Of a DNA stretch of 43,497 nt, positions 22,225 to 28,691 are shown piece by piece. Location of the stretch: positions 1 to 43,497 of IMG/VR virus record IMGVR_UViG_3300036876_000124; one strand, given 5' to 3'. A program made the translations under genes and the position numbers. Each line of letters starts with the position of its first letter. Position 1 is the first letter of the stretch. Under the pieces are notes generated by a model. It was not told the DNA's origin, searched no databases, and was given only the letters and a program-made list of their open reading frames with translations. The DNA comes from a virus.

Positions 22225-22258
22225 AAATTTTAAACTGTACTATGGCAATGATAATAGT

Positions 22259-22324
22259 ACTCTTGGAGTCGTGAGTAGGTAAGAAGAGGTCTTAAGCGGA
22301 CTTTTAGTCAGTAATTTCAAGAGT
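22259..22324 (+). ncRNA. Structured leader RNA motif, copy B
   Basis: The core 22260-22304 repeats the blocks of copy A (6960-7019): CTCTTGGAGTCG, TGAGTAGGTAAGAAGAG and AGCGGACTTT, with different spacer lengths. CTCTT can pair with AAGAG, and GAGTC in the loop with GACTT downstream, which would make a pseudoknot. An outer stem ACTCTTG (22259-22265)/CAAGAGT (22318-22324) also exists. It lies in the leader of the gene at 22349. Confidence 0.55.
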
Positions 22325-22348
22325 AAGAGGATATCAATAAGGAGAGTT

Positions 22349-22537
22349 ATGCCTGGAAAAAGAACGATGGGCGGGAAAGCCCGCAAAAGTGATGAACGAG
22401 TTCGCCAAACGCCGTCCAAGGAGAAGTTCTTGGATCAATTTTACTGGCGCAAGGACTGTTTGAAGGCCCGTGCCAAAGCGGGAAAACTTACTGAGAAGAA
22501 TAAAGTTGAAGTTAAAAATTTGGGGATTAACTTGTAA
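22349..22537 (+). CDS. Small basic protein
   Basis: A 62-residue Lys/Arg-rich protein (MPGKRTMGGKARKSDERVRQ) without Cys or hydrophobic helices. AAGGAGAG lies upstream, directly after the structured RNA copy B, so it is the likely regulated gene of that leader. A nucleic-acid-binding role is plausible from charge only. Confidence 0.6.
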   Translation: MPGKRTMGGKARKSDERVRQTPSKEKFLDQFYWRKDCLKARAKAGKLTEKNKVEVKNLGINL

Positions 22538-22579
22538 TCTCCGCTCTAATTTGATAGTATCTCAATTGAGGAAAACAAA

Positions 22580-24283
22580 ATGGCTTGGATGGAAGAAAAA
22601 ATTGTGGTGGTAGATAAATCTAGTTTTTATCAAGTTCTGGAGATTAACGGAAAATCGTATATTGACTGTCGTGACCCCAACCATTGTCAATTACGAGATT
22701 ACATCTCTTCCTACCTGGGTCGAGAAATTGATTCCTACACGATAGATGACTTTGGGCATCGATATCCAGTAACTTTTCTTTTGAATTACATTCCATCTTT
22801 TAAAGCTAAGCGAGATGGCGGTATGCCCCTCTTAGTAGCTTACTTGGAGAAAGTAAAAACCATCAGACAAGACTCTTATAAAGAGCGCCAAAAACTCGGC
22901 AAAATTGAGATGGGTGACCTAGAATTGGTCTTTCCTCAAGGTACAGATATAGTGTACCATGACGGCAACGGTGGATTGATCGGTGGGCAGGTACAGAAAA
23001 TTGATGTCCGCAATTCTTTTTTTACCGGTCCTTATTTCATTATTCAACTCAAAGTTATTCACGCCATTAAAGGCGAAATTGAAAATGGAATTTATTCATT
23101 CAGTATTGGCGGATTTTATGGTTTGGAGGATCTTAAATCTTTACCGATTTGTGTTCCAACAGATTCGGATAAAGAATTTATGTCCAAGCGTGGTGAAAAA
23201 TTCGCTAAGTTTTTTACACCAGGACAATATGTTTCTTATAACGGTATTCTGACACAGCCAAGTTATTGGTCAGCTCGTACCTTCCGCGCTGATGGACGGG
23301 TTGTAATTGACCCTGTATCTTTTCAGCGTGCGGAACCAGAAATCTGGAGAGATTGCATATACAAGTGCGGTATTAACATAGACGAGGGTCGTGATGATCG
23401 GGCAACTATTAAACATACCGCCATTGATCCAGCCGATTACTGGCGCTGCGCACCATTTCTTTACGGTTTTAGTCTCGCTGTAAAACAGTGGGGTCGTCTG
23501 GAACTGGACGGAATGTCAGAGATCAACTGGCGAGATGATGCTTGGGATAAATTAGTATTGGATGAGGGAGAAAAGGATTTGATTTTTTCTCTGGTTAAGT
23601 TCCATGGTCAAGGATTCACCGACATCATCGAAGGTAAGGGTGGTGGGTGTATTTTCCTACTTCACGGTAAACCCGGTTGGGGAAAAACTTGTTCCGCTGA
23701 GGCTGTAGCTGAGCTGCTGCACAAGCCGTTGTACTCCGTAGGCGTGGGAGAACTGGGAACTGATACCACAACCCTGGAAGAAAAACTGCGTTCTATTTTG
23801 GATGTAGGGACCATCTGGGACGCTGTAATTCTGCTAGATGAGGCCGATATCTTCCTAGAGGAGCGGGATGACCACAATATCGCCCGTAACGCTATGGTGG
23901 GGGTGTTCCTGCGGCTACTGGAGTATCACAACGGGGTGTTGTTTTTGACCACGAATCGAGTCAAGAAAATTGACGAAGCATTTTATAGCCGTATTTCTGT
24001 TGCTCTTCACTATAAGAGCGACGGGAAGGCGCTTAAAATATGGCAGAATCTACTCACAGCATCCAAGTTGAACCCAGCGTGGGCAAATGCTCTGTCTTCT
24101 TATGATATTAATGGTCGTCAGATCAAAAACTCTATTCGTATGGCTCAGACTTTGGCGCGTGCAGGAAGTCGTCCAGTGGATATTGAAGATTTAAAGCGGG
24201 CAGCTACAGCGGCTATAAGCTTTGAACGTGAGATGAAAAAACAACATCTTGAAAATGAACTACAAGTACTCATGCAGATATAG
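22580..24283 (+). CDS. AAA+ ATPase with N-terminal DUF7025-like domain
   Basis: A 567-residue protein. The C-terminal half is an AAA+ module: Walker A HGKPGWGKT (about 362-370), Walker B AVILLDEADIF (about 414-424), sensor-1 FLTTNR and an arginine at SRISVALHY. The N-terminal half has DLELVFPQGTDIVY, GGLIGGQVQKIDVRNSFF, SKRGEKFAKF...YVSYNG and DGRVVIDPVSFQR. This order resembles the DUF7025 domain that precedes AAA modules in many fungal proteins (recognised from memory). It probably remodels a protein or nucleoprotein target. TGAGGAAAAC lies before the ATG. It ends in TAG. Downstream lies a remnant of the 25047 gene. Confidence 0.8.
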   Translation: MAWMEEKIVVVDKSSFYQVLEINGKSYIDCRDPNHCQLRDYISSYLGREIDSYTIDDFGHRYPVTFLLNYIPSFKAKRDGGMPLLVAYLEKVKTIRQDSYKERQKLGKIEMGDLELVFPQGTDIVYHDGNGGLIGGQVQKIDVRNSFFTGPYFIIQLKVIHAIKGEIENGIYSFSIGGFYGLEDLKSLPICVPTDSDKEFMSKRGEKFAKFFTPGQYVSYNGILTQPSYWSARTFRADGRVVIDPVSFQRAEPEIWRDCIYKCGINIDEGRDDRATIKHTAIDPADYWRCAPFLYGFSLAVKQWGRLELDGMSEINWRDDAWDKLVLDEGEKDLIFSLVKFHGQGFTDIIEGKGGGCIFLLHGKPGWGKTCSAEAVAELLHKPLYSVGVGELGTDTTTLEEKLRSILDVGTIWDAVILLDEADIFLEERDDHNIARNAMVGVFLRLLEYHNGVLFLTTNRVKKIDEAFYSRISVALHYKSDGKALKIWQNLLTASKLNPAWANALSSYDINGRQIKNSIRMAQTLARAGSRPVDIEDLKRAATAAISFEREMKKQHLENELQVLMQI

Positions 24284-24299
24284 AGAATAATGATTAAAA

Positions 24300-24367
24300 A
24301 TGATTCAATTAAACCTCAATTAAAAATATGCGACATTACCGGATGAAGAGAAGGAATGATGTTGGAT
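24300..24367 (+). pseudogene. Degraded copy of the start of the 25047 gene
   Basis: GATTAAAAATGATTCAATTA and the bases after it repeat the 25040-25065 region, then skip to CGACATTACCGGATGAAGAG (as at 25110-25129), and then to GGAATGATGTTGGATATG (as GGAATGGTGTTGGATATG at 25156-25173). Internal deletions leave no frame. It marks a duplication boundary just before the second Ala-rich gene. Confidence 0.75.
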
Positions 24368-24940
24368 ATGTACTATAAACTCACGACGCAAGAAGGAAAG
24401 ACTCGTAATGAAACTCAATGGGGCGAGAATTTGACTCATGAGGCTACGGGAGACATTAAACAAGATTTGTGCTCCGATGCATGGATACATGCTTACACTC
24501 ATCCTCTACTCGCCGTGCTTATGAACCCGGCTCATGCAGATATAGAGAATCCCATCCTTTGGGAAGGAAAGGGAGAAGGAGAAGCAAAATTTGAATCCCT
24601 TAAATGTGGGTTTAGGAAGTTTACTACGCTAAAGAAAATCCCTCTTCCCGAAATAACCTATGTTCAAAAGGTAGCCTTTGGTATTCTCTGTGCTAAAGAA
24701 GTTTACAAAGACTCAAGTTGGAATCAGTGGGCAGATAAGTGGTTAAGCGGGGAGGATCGTACCGAAGCTTCTGCTAAGTATGCTGCTGCTTACTCTGCTG
24801 CTAATGCTTATTATGCTGCTAGGGCTGCTGCTAATGCTGAGTATGTTGCTTATGCTGCTAAAGCTGCTTCTACTGCTAAAGCTATGGGTAAAGAATTAGA
24901 TTTTGTTTCGATTGCTCTTAAAGCCATGGAGGTGAAGTAA
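24356..24940 (+). CDS. Ala-rich repeat protein, paralogue 2
   Basis: A 194-residue protein highly similar to 21592 in its first 130 residues and at its end (GKELDFVSIALKAMEVK), with a shorter Ala-rich stretch (AAAYSAANAYYAARAAANAE). The first five residues MMLDM come from the adjoining remnant of the 25047 gene, so the ancestral start is probably the ATG at 24368. The duplication thus replaced the original leader and start. The two copies differ mainly in repeat length and in a few substitutions. Confidence 0.75.
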   Translation: MMLDMYYKLTTQEGKTRNETQWGENLTHEATGDIKQDLCSDAWIHAYTHPLLAVLMNPAHADIENPILWEGKGEGEAKFESLKCGFRKFTTLKKIPLPEITYVQKVAFGILCAKEVYKDSSWNQWADKWLSGEDRTEASAKYAAAYSAANAYYAARAAANAEYVAYAAKAASTAKAMGKELDFVSIALKAMEVK

Positions 24941-25046
24941 TGCTAATAACGGACTTACGCCACAGCTAACAACGGCATCTTTGACTTTAATCGCAACGAA
25001 ACGGGCAGATACGCGAAGAAAATAAAGCATCGAATAAGGATTAAAA

Positions 25047-25478
25047 ATGATTCAATTAAACCTCAGTTTAAAATCAAAATATGATCCTCCGGTTCCTGTT
25101 AAGCCGGATGCGACATTACCGGATGAAGAGTACCTAGCCCTATGTGTGAAGTTAGGAATGGTGTTGGATATGCCTACCTATCCTTTACATGATGTTATCA
25201 GATACCTTAACGCAAAATTTGGAGTACATAGTAGGAAATCACTCACGGACTCAGTGAGCCGACCAAATTGGGTGTGGGTGCCTCTTCGACACAAAGATAT
25301 TATTACTACGCGTAATTTTAATGATACGGATCAACGTATTTATACTAAACCTATCCCGTACCCCGTTCTTAAGACCATTGAATCTATTCAAGAACGTTGG
25401 CCGGAAGCGAAATTTTTCATTTCGGATGAAAGATACGCATCCGATGAGAAAGACCCATTTTTTAATGTTTACTGTTAA
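25047..25478 (+). CDS. Hypothetical phage protein, frameshifted near the C-terminus
   Basis: A 143-residue protein ending DPFFNVYC after a run of six T (25458-25463). If one T is skipped, the frame continues as DPFLMFTVNEARTIHVVERW and DEPKFR to the TGA at 25533. This matches the usual end of a phage protein family (...DPFLxVT...VxExWDEPxF). I therefore think the complete product is about 161 residues and that the sequence carries a frameshift, a slippage site or a base-calling error. It contains PYPVLKTIESIQERWPEAKF, with no catalytic motif. A degraded copy of its start lies at 24300. Confidence 0.7.
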   Translation: MIQLNLSLKSKYDPPVPVKPDATLPDEEYLALCVKLGMVLDMPTYPLHDVIRYLNAKFGVHSRKSLTDSVSRPNWVWVPLRHKDIITTRNFNDTDQRIYTKPIPYPVLKTIESIQERWPEAKFFISDERYASDEKDPFFNVYC

Positions 25479-25533
25479 TGAAGCTCGTACGATTCATGTA
25501 GTTGAACGCTGGGACGAGCCAAAATTTCGATGA
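25465..25533 (+). pseudogene. Out-of-frame C-terminal end of the 25047 gene
   Basis: MFTVNEARTIHVVERWDEPK then FR and TGA. It reads as the natural continuation of 25047-25478 after a one-base shift in the T-run. As a separate ORF it would have only 22 residues. Its TGA overlaps the next ATG (25530-25533). Confidence 0.6.
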
Positions 25534-25700
25534 ACGAGTATTATAAAGTATGGTGTACACAAGGACAAGGTCCTGGAGAAACTCCTGACAAAGAGTTTCC
25601 AACTTTAAAAAAAGCCCTGACTTTTGTCGAAGAAAATAAAGATGACGCTTCGTGGGCTATTGAATACCCTGATGGCACATGGCATAAATGGGACAATTAG
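25530..25700 (+). CDS. 56-residue hypothetical protein
   Basis: MNEYYKVWCTQGQGPGETPD, then FPTLKKALTFVEENKDDASW and EYPDGTWHKWDN. Its start overlaps the TGA of the frameshifted gene. It ends TAG TAA, a tandem amber-ochre stop, immediately before the next ATG. It resembles small soluble phage proteins of unknown role. Confidence 0.65.
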   Translation: MNEYYKVWCTQGQGPGETPDKEFPTLKKALTFVEENKDDASWAIEYPDGTWHKWDN

Positions 25701-25703
25701 TAA

Positions 25704-25997
25704 ATGGCTAAGAAACTTAAGACTAATGCTGTCATAGCAGTTATCCCTCAAGAAACACAAGAACAGAAGGAAGCTAAAGAAGATAAAGTGTTTGAAGTAG
25801 CGAACCGCAAATACACAACCTCAATGAACAAAGCATGGCAAAAATATTGCACAGCTTTGGATGAAGATTTGAAAGATAATCCCAAAAAATCCACAAAGAA
25901 AGAGTCCTACACTTTACAATATATCGAGGATAGAGAGCGAGCATTAAAAGAATGGATAGATTTTTTTGGCGGTGATTTTATTGTTTCGGAGGATTAA
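25704..25997 (+). CDS. Hypothetical Lys/Glu-rich protein
   Basis: A 97-residue protein (MAKKLKTNAVIAVIPQETQE) with many Lys and Glu and a C-terminal FFGGDFIVSED. It starts right after the TAG TAA of the preceding gene and lacks an obvious Shine-Dalgarno site, so it is probably translated by coupling. No known domain. Confidence 0.6.
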   Translation: MAKKLKTNAVIAVIPQETQEQKEAKEDKVFEVANRKYTTSMNKAWQKYCTALDEDLKDNPKKSTKKESYTLQYIEDRERALKEWIDFFGGDFIVSED

Positions 25998-26003
25998 ACA
26001 AAT

Positions 26004-26798
26004 ATGCACACTTCTTTGGGATTTTGGTTGGAAATACGCAAAAGTTTAATGGTACGAGGGGATAACTGGAAACTAGTTATTGATTCTCTTCCGTCAAGAA
26101 TAAACAGTTTAGATGCGCTTTCTCTCTTCCAAGAATCGGATCAATTAACTTACCTTACTGGTCAAGGCTATATTGCTGGAGAGTTAGTTGAAGCTAGTCC
26201 ATTCAAAGGAATCATTCTACCCTATATTTCAGACGATATAGAGATAACACTCGAAAATATTGCACTTCAATGGGTGTACAGATTTTTAATTCTTGAGGGT
26301 CTGATAGAGCATAATCGCAAAGAACCTATAAAAAAATGGGCACCGATGTTTTTACATCTCACGGATCAAGGTCTGCATTTCTTGGTGTATATGTCGGCGG
26401 TACTAGTACTCATGGAAGAAGGGCAAATAGTTGGTAAGAAGATATCAAAAGCTAAACTTCTCAGCGGAGAATTGGATGACTTAGTGCGCTGGCGGGTTAA
26501 AAAAGTATGTGAATTGCTTCACGAAAAAGCGCAGGATTATGGAGAAAGTTTTCGTCGTCATGGCTTGCCTGGACTAGTTCCTAGATTATGGGATAAAATC
26601 GCTCGCTATGCACAGCTCAAGGCTGATAATCGTACCGCTAAATTTGAAAGAATGGAAGATTCAGTTGTAGATTTATTGGGATATTGTTGTGTCGCCTGGT
26701 CACTTATGTTAGAATTACCAGAAGATTTTAGAAAAGAATATCAACCCTCTTGTACTTATGAAACAGAACAAATCGGAAAAGAGTGGAAAAAACTGTGA
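26004..26798 (+). CDS. Protein with C-terminal DUF1599 (nucleotide modification associated) domain
   Basis: A 264-residue protein. The last 90 residues (LHEKAQDYGESFRRHGLPGL, VPRLWDKIARYAQLKADN, MEDSVVDLLGYCCVAWSLML) match the DUF1599/nucleotide-modification-associated domain 1, an all-helical relative of MazG-type NTP pyrophosphatases with ExxD-like acidic residues. The N-terminal 170 residues are unassigned. In phages this domain is found with genes for modified DNA bases, so a role in nucleotide metabolism is likely. The gene ends exactly where a GC-richer cassette starts. Confidence 0.75.
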   Translation: MHTSLGFWLEIRKSLMVRGDNWKLVIDSLPSRINSLDALSLFQESDQLTYLTGQGYIAGELVEASPFKGIILPYISDDIEITLENIALQWVYRFLILEGLIEHNRKEPIKKWAPMFLHLTDQGLHFLVYMSAVLVLMEEGQIVGKKISKAKLLSGELDDLVRWRVKKVCELLHEKAQDYGESFRRHGLPGLVPRLWDKIARYAQLKADNRTAKFERMEDSVVDLLGYCCVAWSLMLELPEDFRKEYQPSCTYETEQIGKEWKKL

Positions 26799-26800
26799 GA

Positions 26801-26836
26801 GCGGCTGAGCGCAGGGACGGATGAGTGAGACAGTGA
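26801..26836 (+). repeat. Cassette-boundary repeat, copy 1
   Basis: GCGGCTGAGCGCAGGGACGG followed by ATGAGTGAGACAGTGA. It recurs at 27051-27100 and, shorter, at 27384-27413. It includes the start of the Lar-type gene. Confidence 0.7.
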
Positions 26837-27429
26837 AAAATAACCATACGTGCGACAAGCCTAACTATACGGATGGCCCGTGTCAGGTTTGCGCGGCTGA
26901 GAAAACGCTACTGCCGTGCCCATTTTGCGGCGGCGCTCCGATCTTGGACGACTTAGGCGAAGAGGATGATTTCTTCGTACACTGCGGGTCATGCGAAGTG
27001 CAGCAAATCGCCAACAAGACAATCGACACGGCTGTAAGCGAATGGAATCAGCGGGTGAGCGCAGGGGATACCCCAGATTTGCGGAGGAGTGAGACAGTGA
27101 GCCAGTGTTTAAGAACTCGGATTCTGGAAATGATGAAGCATCGAGAGTGGTCAACCCATTGGATACATCGAAGCGCGTACCTGCATCTGGAGTCTGCGGA
27201 ACTTGCGGAAGCGGTTCGGGGAAAACGGGGAGACACACTCGATGAGTCGGCGGATGTGCTCATAACGATGCTGGCTCTGAGTCCGCATAATCTGCCAGAA
27301 ATCGTTCAAGCCGCTACAGCCAAAGTGGAATCGTTAATGACGAAACCACGATACGCGGGAGAAACCGGAACATTTGGTGATGTGCGGGTGAACGCAGGGA
27401 CGGAGGAGACAGTCCATGCCAACGATTAA
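26821..27429 (+). CDS. Lar-type restriction-alleviation domain fused to MazG-like domain
   Basis: A 202-residue protein. Residues 30-78 have LLPCPFCGGAPILDDLG, HCGSCEVQQIA and AVSEWNQR, the Lar family zinc domain. Residues about 95-175 have LESAELAEAVRGKRGDTL and DESADVLITMLAL, the acidic helices of a MazG-like NTP pyrophosphatase. The joining segment (VSAGDTPDLRRSETV) is encoded by a copy of the boundary repeat, with a GTG at about 27097 that could be the old MazG start. The two domains may thus be formerly separate genes. GC content is clearly above the phage average. The stop lies in a 28-base tandem repeat. Confidence 0.75.
   Translation: MSETVKNNHTCDKPNYTDGPCQVCAAEKTLLPCPFCGGAPILDDLGEEDDFFVHCGSCEVQQIANKTIDTAVSEWNQRVSAGDTPDLRRSETVSQCLRTRILEMMKHREWSTHWIHRSAYLHLESAELAEAVRGKRGDTLDESADVLITMLALSPHNLPEIVQAATAKVESLMTKPRYAGETGTFGDVRVNAGTEETVHAND
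27051..27100 (+). repeat. Cassette-boundary repeat, copy 2
   Basis: GCGGGTGAGCGCAGGG, an insertion, then GGAGGAGTGAGACAGTGA. It lies inside the fused Lar-MazG frame. Confidence 0.65.
27384..27413 (+). repeat. Cassette-boundary repeat, copy 3
   Basis: GCGGGTGAACGCAGGGACGG followed by AGGAGACAGT, a shortened version of the copies at 26801 and 27051. Confidence 0.6.
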
Positions 27430-27458
27430 AGAGGAGACAGTCCATGCCAACGATTAAA
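27403..27458 (+). repeat. Perfect 28-base tandem duplication at a gene start
   Basis: The unit GAGGAGACAGTCCATGCCAA plus CGATTAAA occurs at 27403-27430 and again at 27431-27458. It duplicates the Shine-Dalgarno site and start of the metalloprotease gene. The first copy supplies the stop of the Lar-MazG gene and a 13-codon decoy frame. Confidence 0.9.
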
Positions 27459-27890
27459 GAGTGGACAGAACTGCATGCCGATCTGATGCAGAGGTTGCAT
27501 CTCCCGTGCGAACTGAATTTCTCTACTGATGTCAAAGTAGCACAGCACAGATTCGACGACGATGACACCTGTGTGATCACTATCAATCCAGAAGTGGATT
27601 TTAAAGTACCAGTACACCTCATTCTCCACGAAGCTGCCCATCATCGCGCTTATGTCAGGGCGTTTAGACATCTCACGGACAATACTTTCGTGGACTTATG
27701 CTGTTCTGGCTGGACGGGCGGACACTGCGAGCACTGGGCGAAAATTCTCATCGGCATGTACGCCGAAATGGGAATCGCATTGCCGTACAGCACAAGCTTT
27801 ATAGCATTTGCAAAGCTGGCGGGCATCGTGCGAAAGAACTATGCAAGGGAGGGTCAATGGAATGGACAGCGGAACAATGGCGCAGGCTAG
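27444..27890 (+). CDS. HEXXH-type zinc metalloprotease-like protein
   Basis: A 148-residue protein. The second start of the tandem repeat (27444) begins the long frame. LILHEAAHHRAY holds HEAAH (62-66), the zinc protease motif, and GGHCEHWAKI (92-101) offers a third ligand. The size and lack of other domains resemble small SprT-like or minimal metallopeptidase proteins. GAGGAG lies upstream. It overlaps the next gene by 34 bases and ends in TAG. Function unknown. A role against host proteins is possible. Confidence 0.7.
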   Translation: MPTIKEWTELHADLMQRLHLPCELNFSTDVKVAQHRFDDDDTCVITINPEVDFKVPVHLILHEAAHHRAYVRAFRHLTDNTFVDLCCSGWTGGHCEHWAKILIGMYAEMGIALPYSTSFIAFAKLAGIVRKNYAREGQWNGQRNNGAG

Positions 27891-28108
27891 CAGCCTGTTT
27901 AGGTTACGGACCTTTGCGGGGACGATTCAAAAAAAATCTGATCCCCATAATGAAGAAACGCGATCAAATCTGCATCAAATGTCTCGCTGACGAAGTAGCC
28001 GAAGGTCTGGGCGGGGAATACGGTTTGTGGGCGGAGGAAATTTTGATCGCCGCATCCAAAGAAACGTCCATCGAAGTGTACTGTGGTAAGGGGAAACACA
28101 ATGCCTGA
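27857..28108 (+). CDS. Hypothetical protein, GC-richer cassette
   Basis: An 83-residue protein from ATG 27857 behind GGGAGGG, within the end of the metalloprotease gene. It reads MEWTAEQWRRLAACLGYGPL, then a basic stretch and CIKC in the middle. It may be a small regulatory or DNA-binding protein, but I do not recognise it. Its TGA overlaps the next ATG by eight bases. Confidence 0.6.
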   Translation: MEWTAEQWRRLAACLGYGPLRGRFKKNLIPIMKKRDQICIKCLADEVAEGLGGEYGLWAEEILIAASKETSIEVYCGKGKHNA

Positions 28109-28265
28109 AGTCCCGAACGCTTACCAGTGCGACTTTTGCCATAAGATCATGACGCCTATCGAGACGAAGGACACCCGCTGGAATTCGAAGTTCTGCTCAC
28201 TTTGTGGCTTCCGATTCTACGATGTTTTCATCGGGGAAACCCGCATAAACACAGATACTTACTGA
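28101..28265 (+). CDS. 54-residue zinc-ribbon protein
   Basis: Start at ATG 28101 behind AAGGGG. It has CDFCHK (10-15) and CSLCGF (32-37), a four-Cys ribbon. It ends the GC-richer block that began at 26799. No specific function is visible. Confidence 0.65.
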   Translation: MPEVPNAYQCDFCHKIMTPIETKDTRWNSKFCSLCGFRFYDVFIGETRINTDTY

Positions 28266-28347
28266 CTTCTGGATGATCCAGGGCAAGAAAGTTGATGGTG
28301 TCGCTGTCAAAACCTTTCAACTATCCATTTCTAGATTAGAGGTTGAT

Positions 28348-28557
28348 ATGAGTAAAAAAAATAAGTCTAAAAAACGCACTAAAAAAGTAACTTCAGCTCC
28401 GAAGGTTGTAAAACCAGAAATATCAATGCCAGAAATACCAGTGCCAGATTCAGTAAAAACTGACTATCCTCTTTCAGTGTATGACGAGAGTATTTATCCA
28501 ACCCCTGAGTCTAAACCAAGTAAAAAACTAGGATTCTGGAAATGGTTAGTTGGGTAA
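28348..28557 (+). CDS. Small Lys/Pro/Ser-rich protein
   Basis: The ATG at 28348 behind TAGAGG is preferred to the longer frame from 28273. The 69 residues start MSKKNKSKKRTKKVTSAPKV, have a Pro-rich acidic middle (PEISMPEIPVPDSV) and end in GFWKWLVG. It looks disordered with a hydrophobic tip, a pattern seen in small phage assembly or membrane-tip proteins. Role unknown. Confidence 0.5.
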   Translation: MSKKNKSKKRTKKVTSAPKVVKPEISMPEIPVPDSVKTDYPLSVYDESIYPTPESKPSKKLGFWKWLVG

Positions 28558-28576
28558 AGTTGAAATAGGAGAAATT

Positions 28577-28642
28577 ATGTTAGGTTTATTCGGAACGATT
28601 TTAGTTATACTTTTAATTGTTTGGCTTGCACGAAGAGTTTGA
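28577..28642 (+). CDS. 21-residue membrane peptide
   Basis: MLGLFGTILVILLIVWLARR followed by V and TGA. It is a single hydrophobic helix with a basic end. AGGAGAAA lies upstream with good spacing. Role unknown. Confidence 0.5.
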   Translation: MLGLFGTILVILLIVWLARRV

Positions 28643-28691
28643 GCGATGAAAAATAAGTCCTTTATGGGAATCCTTGATAGAGAGGATTTTC

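Noticed and set aside
24320-24502. Minus-strand frames MSVSMYPCIG at 21493-21732 and 24320-24502
   Set aside because: They are antisense shadows of the two conserved Ala-rich paralogues and are similar to each other only for that reason.
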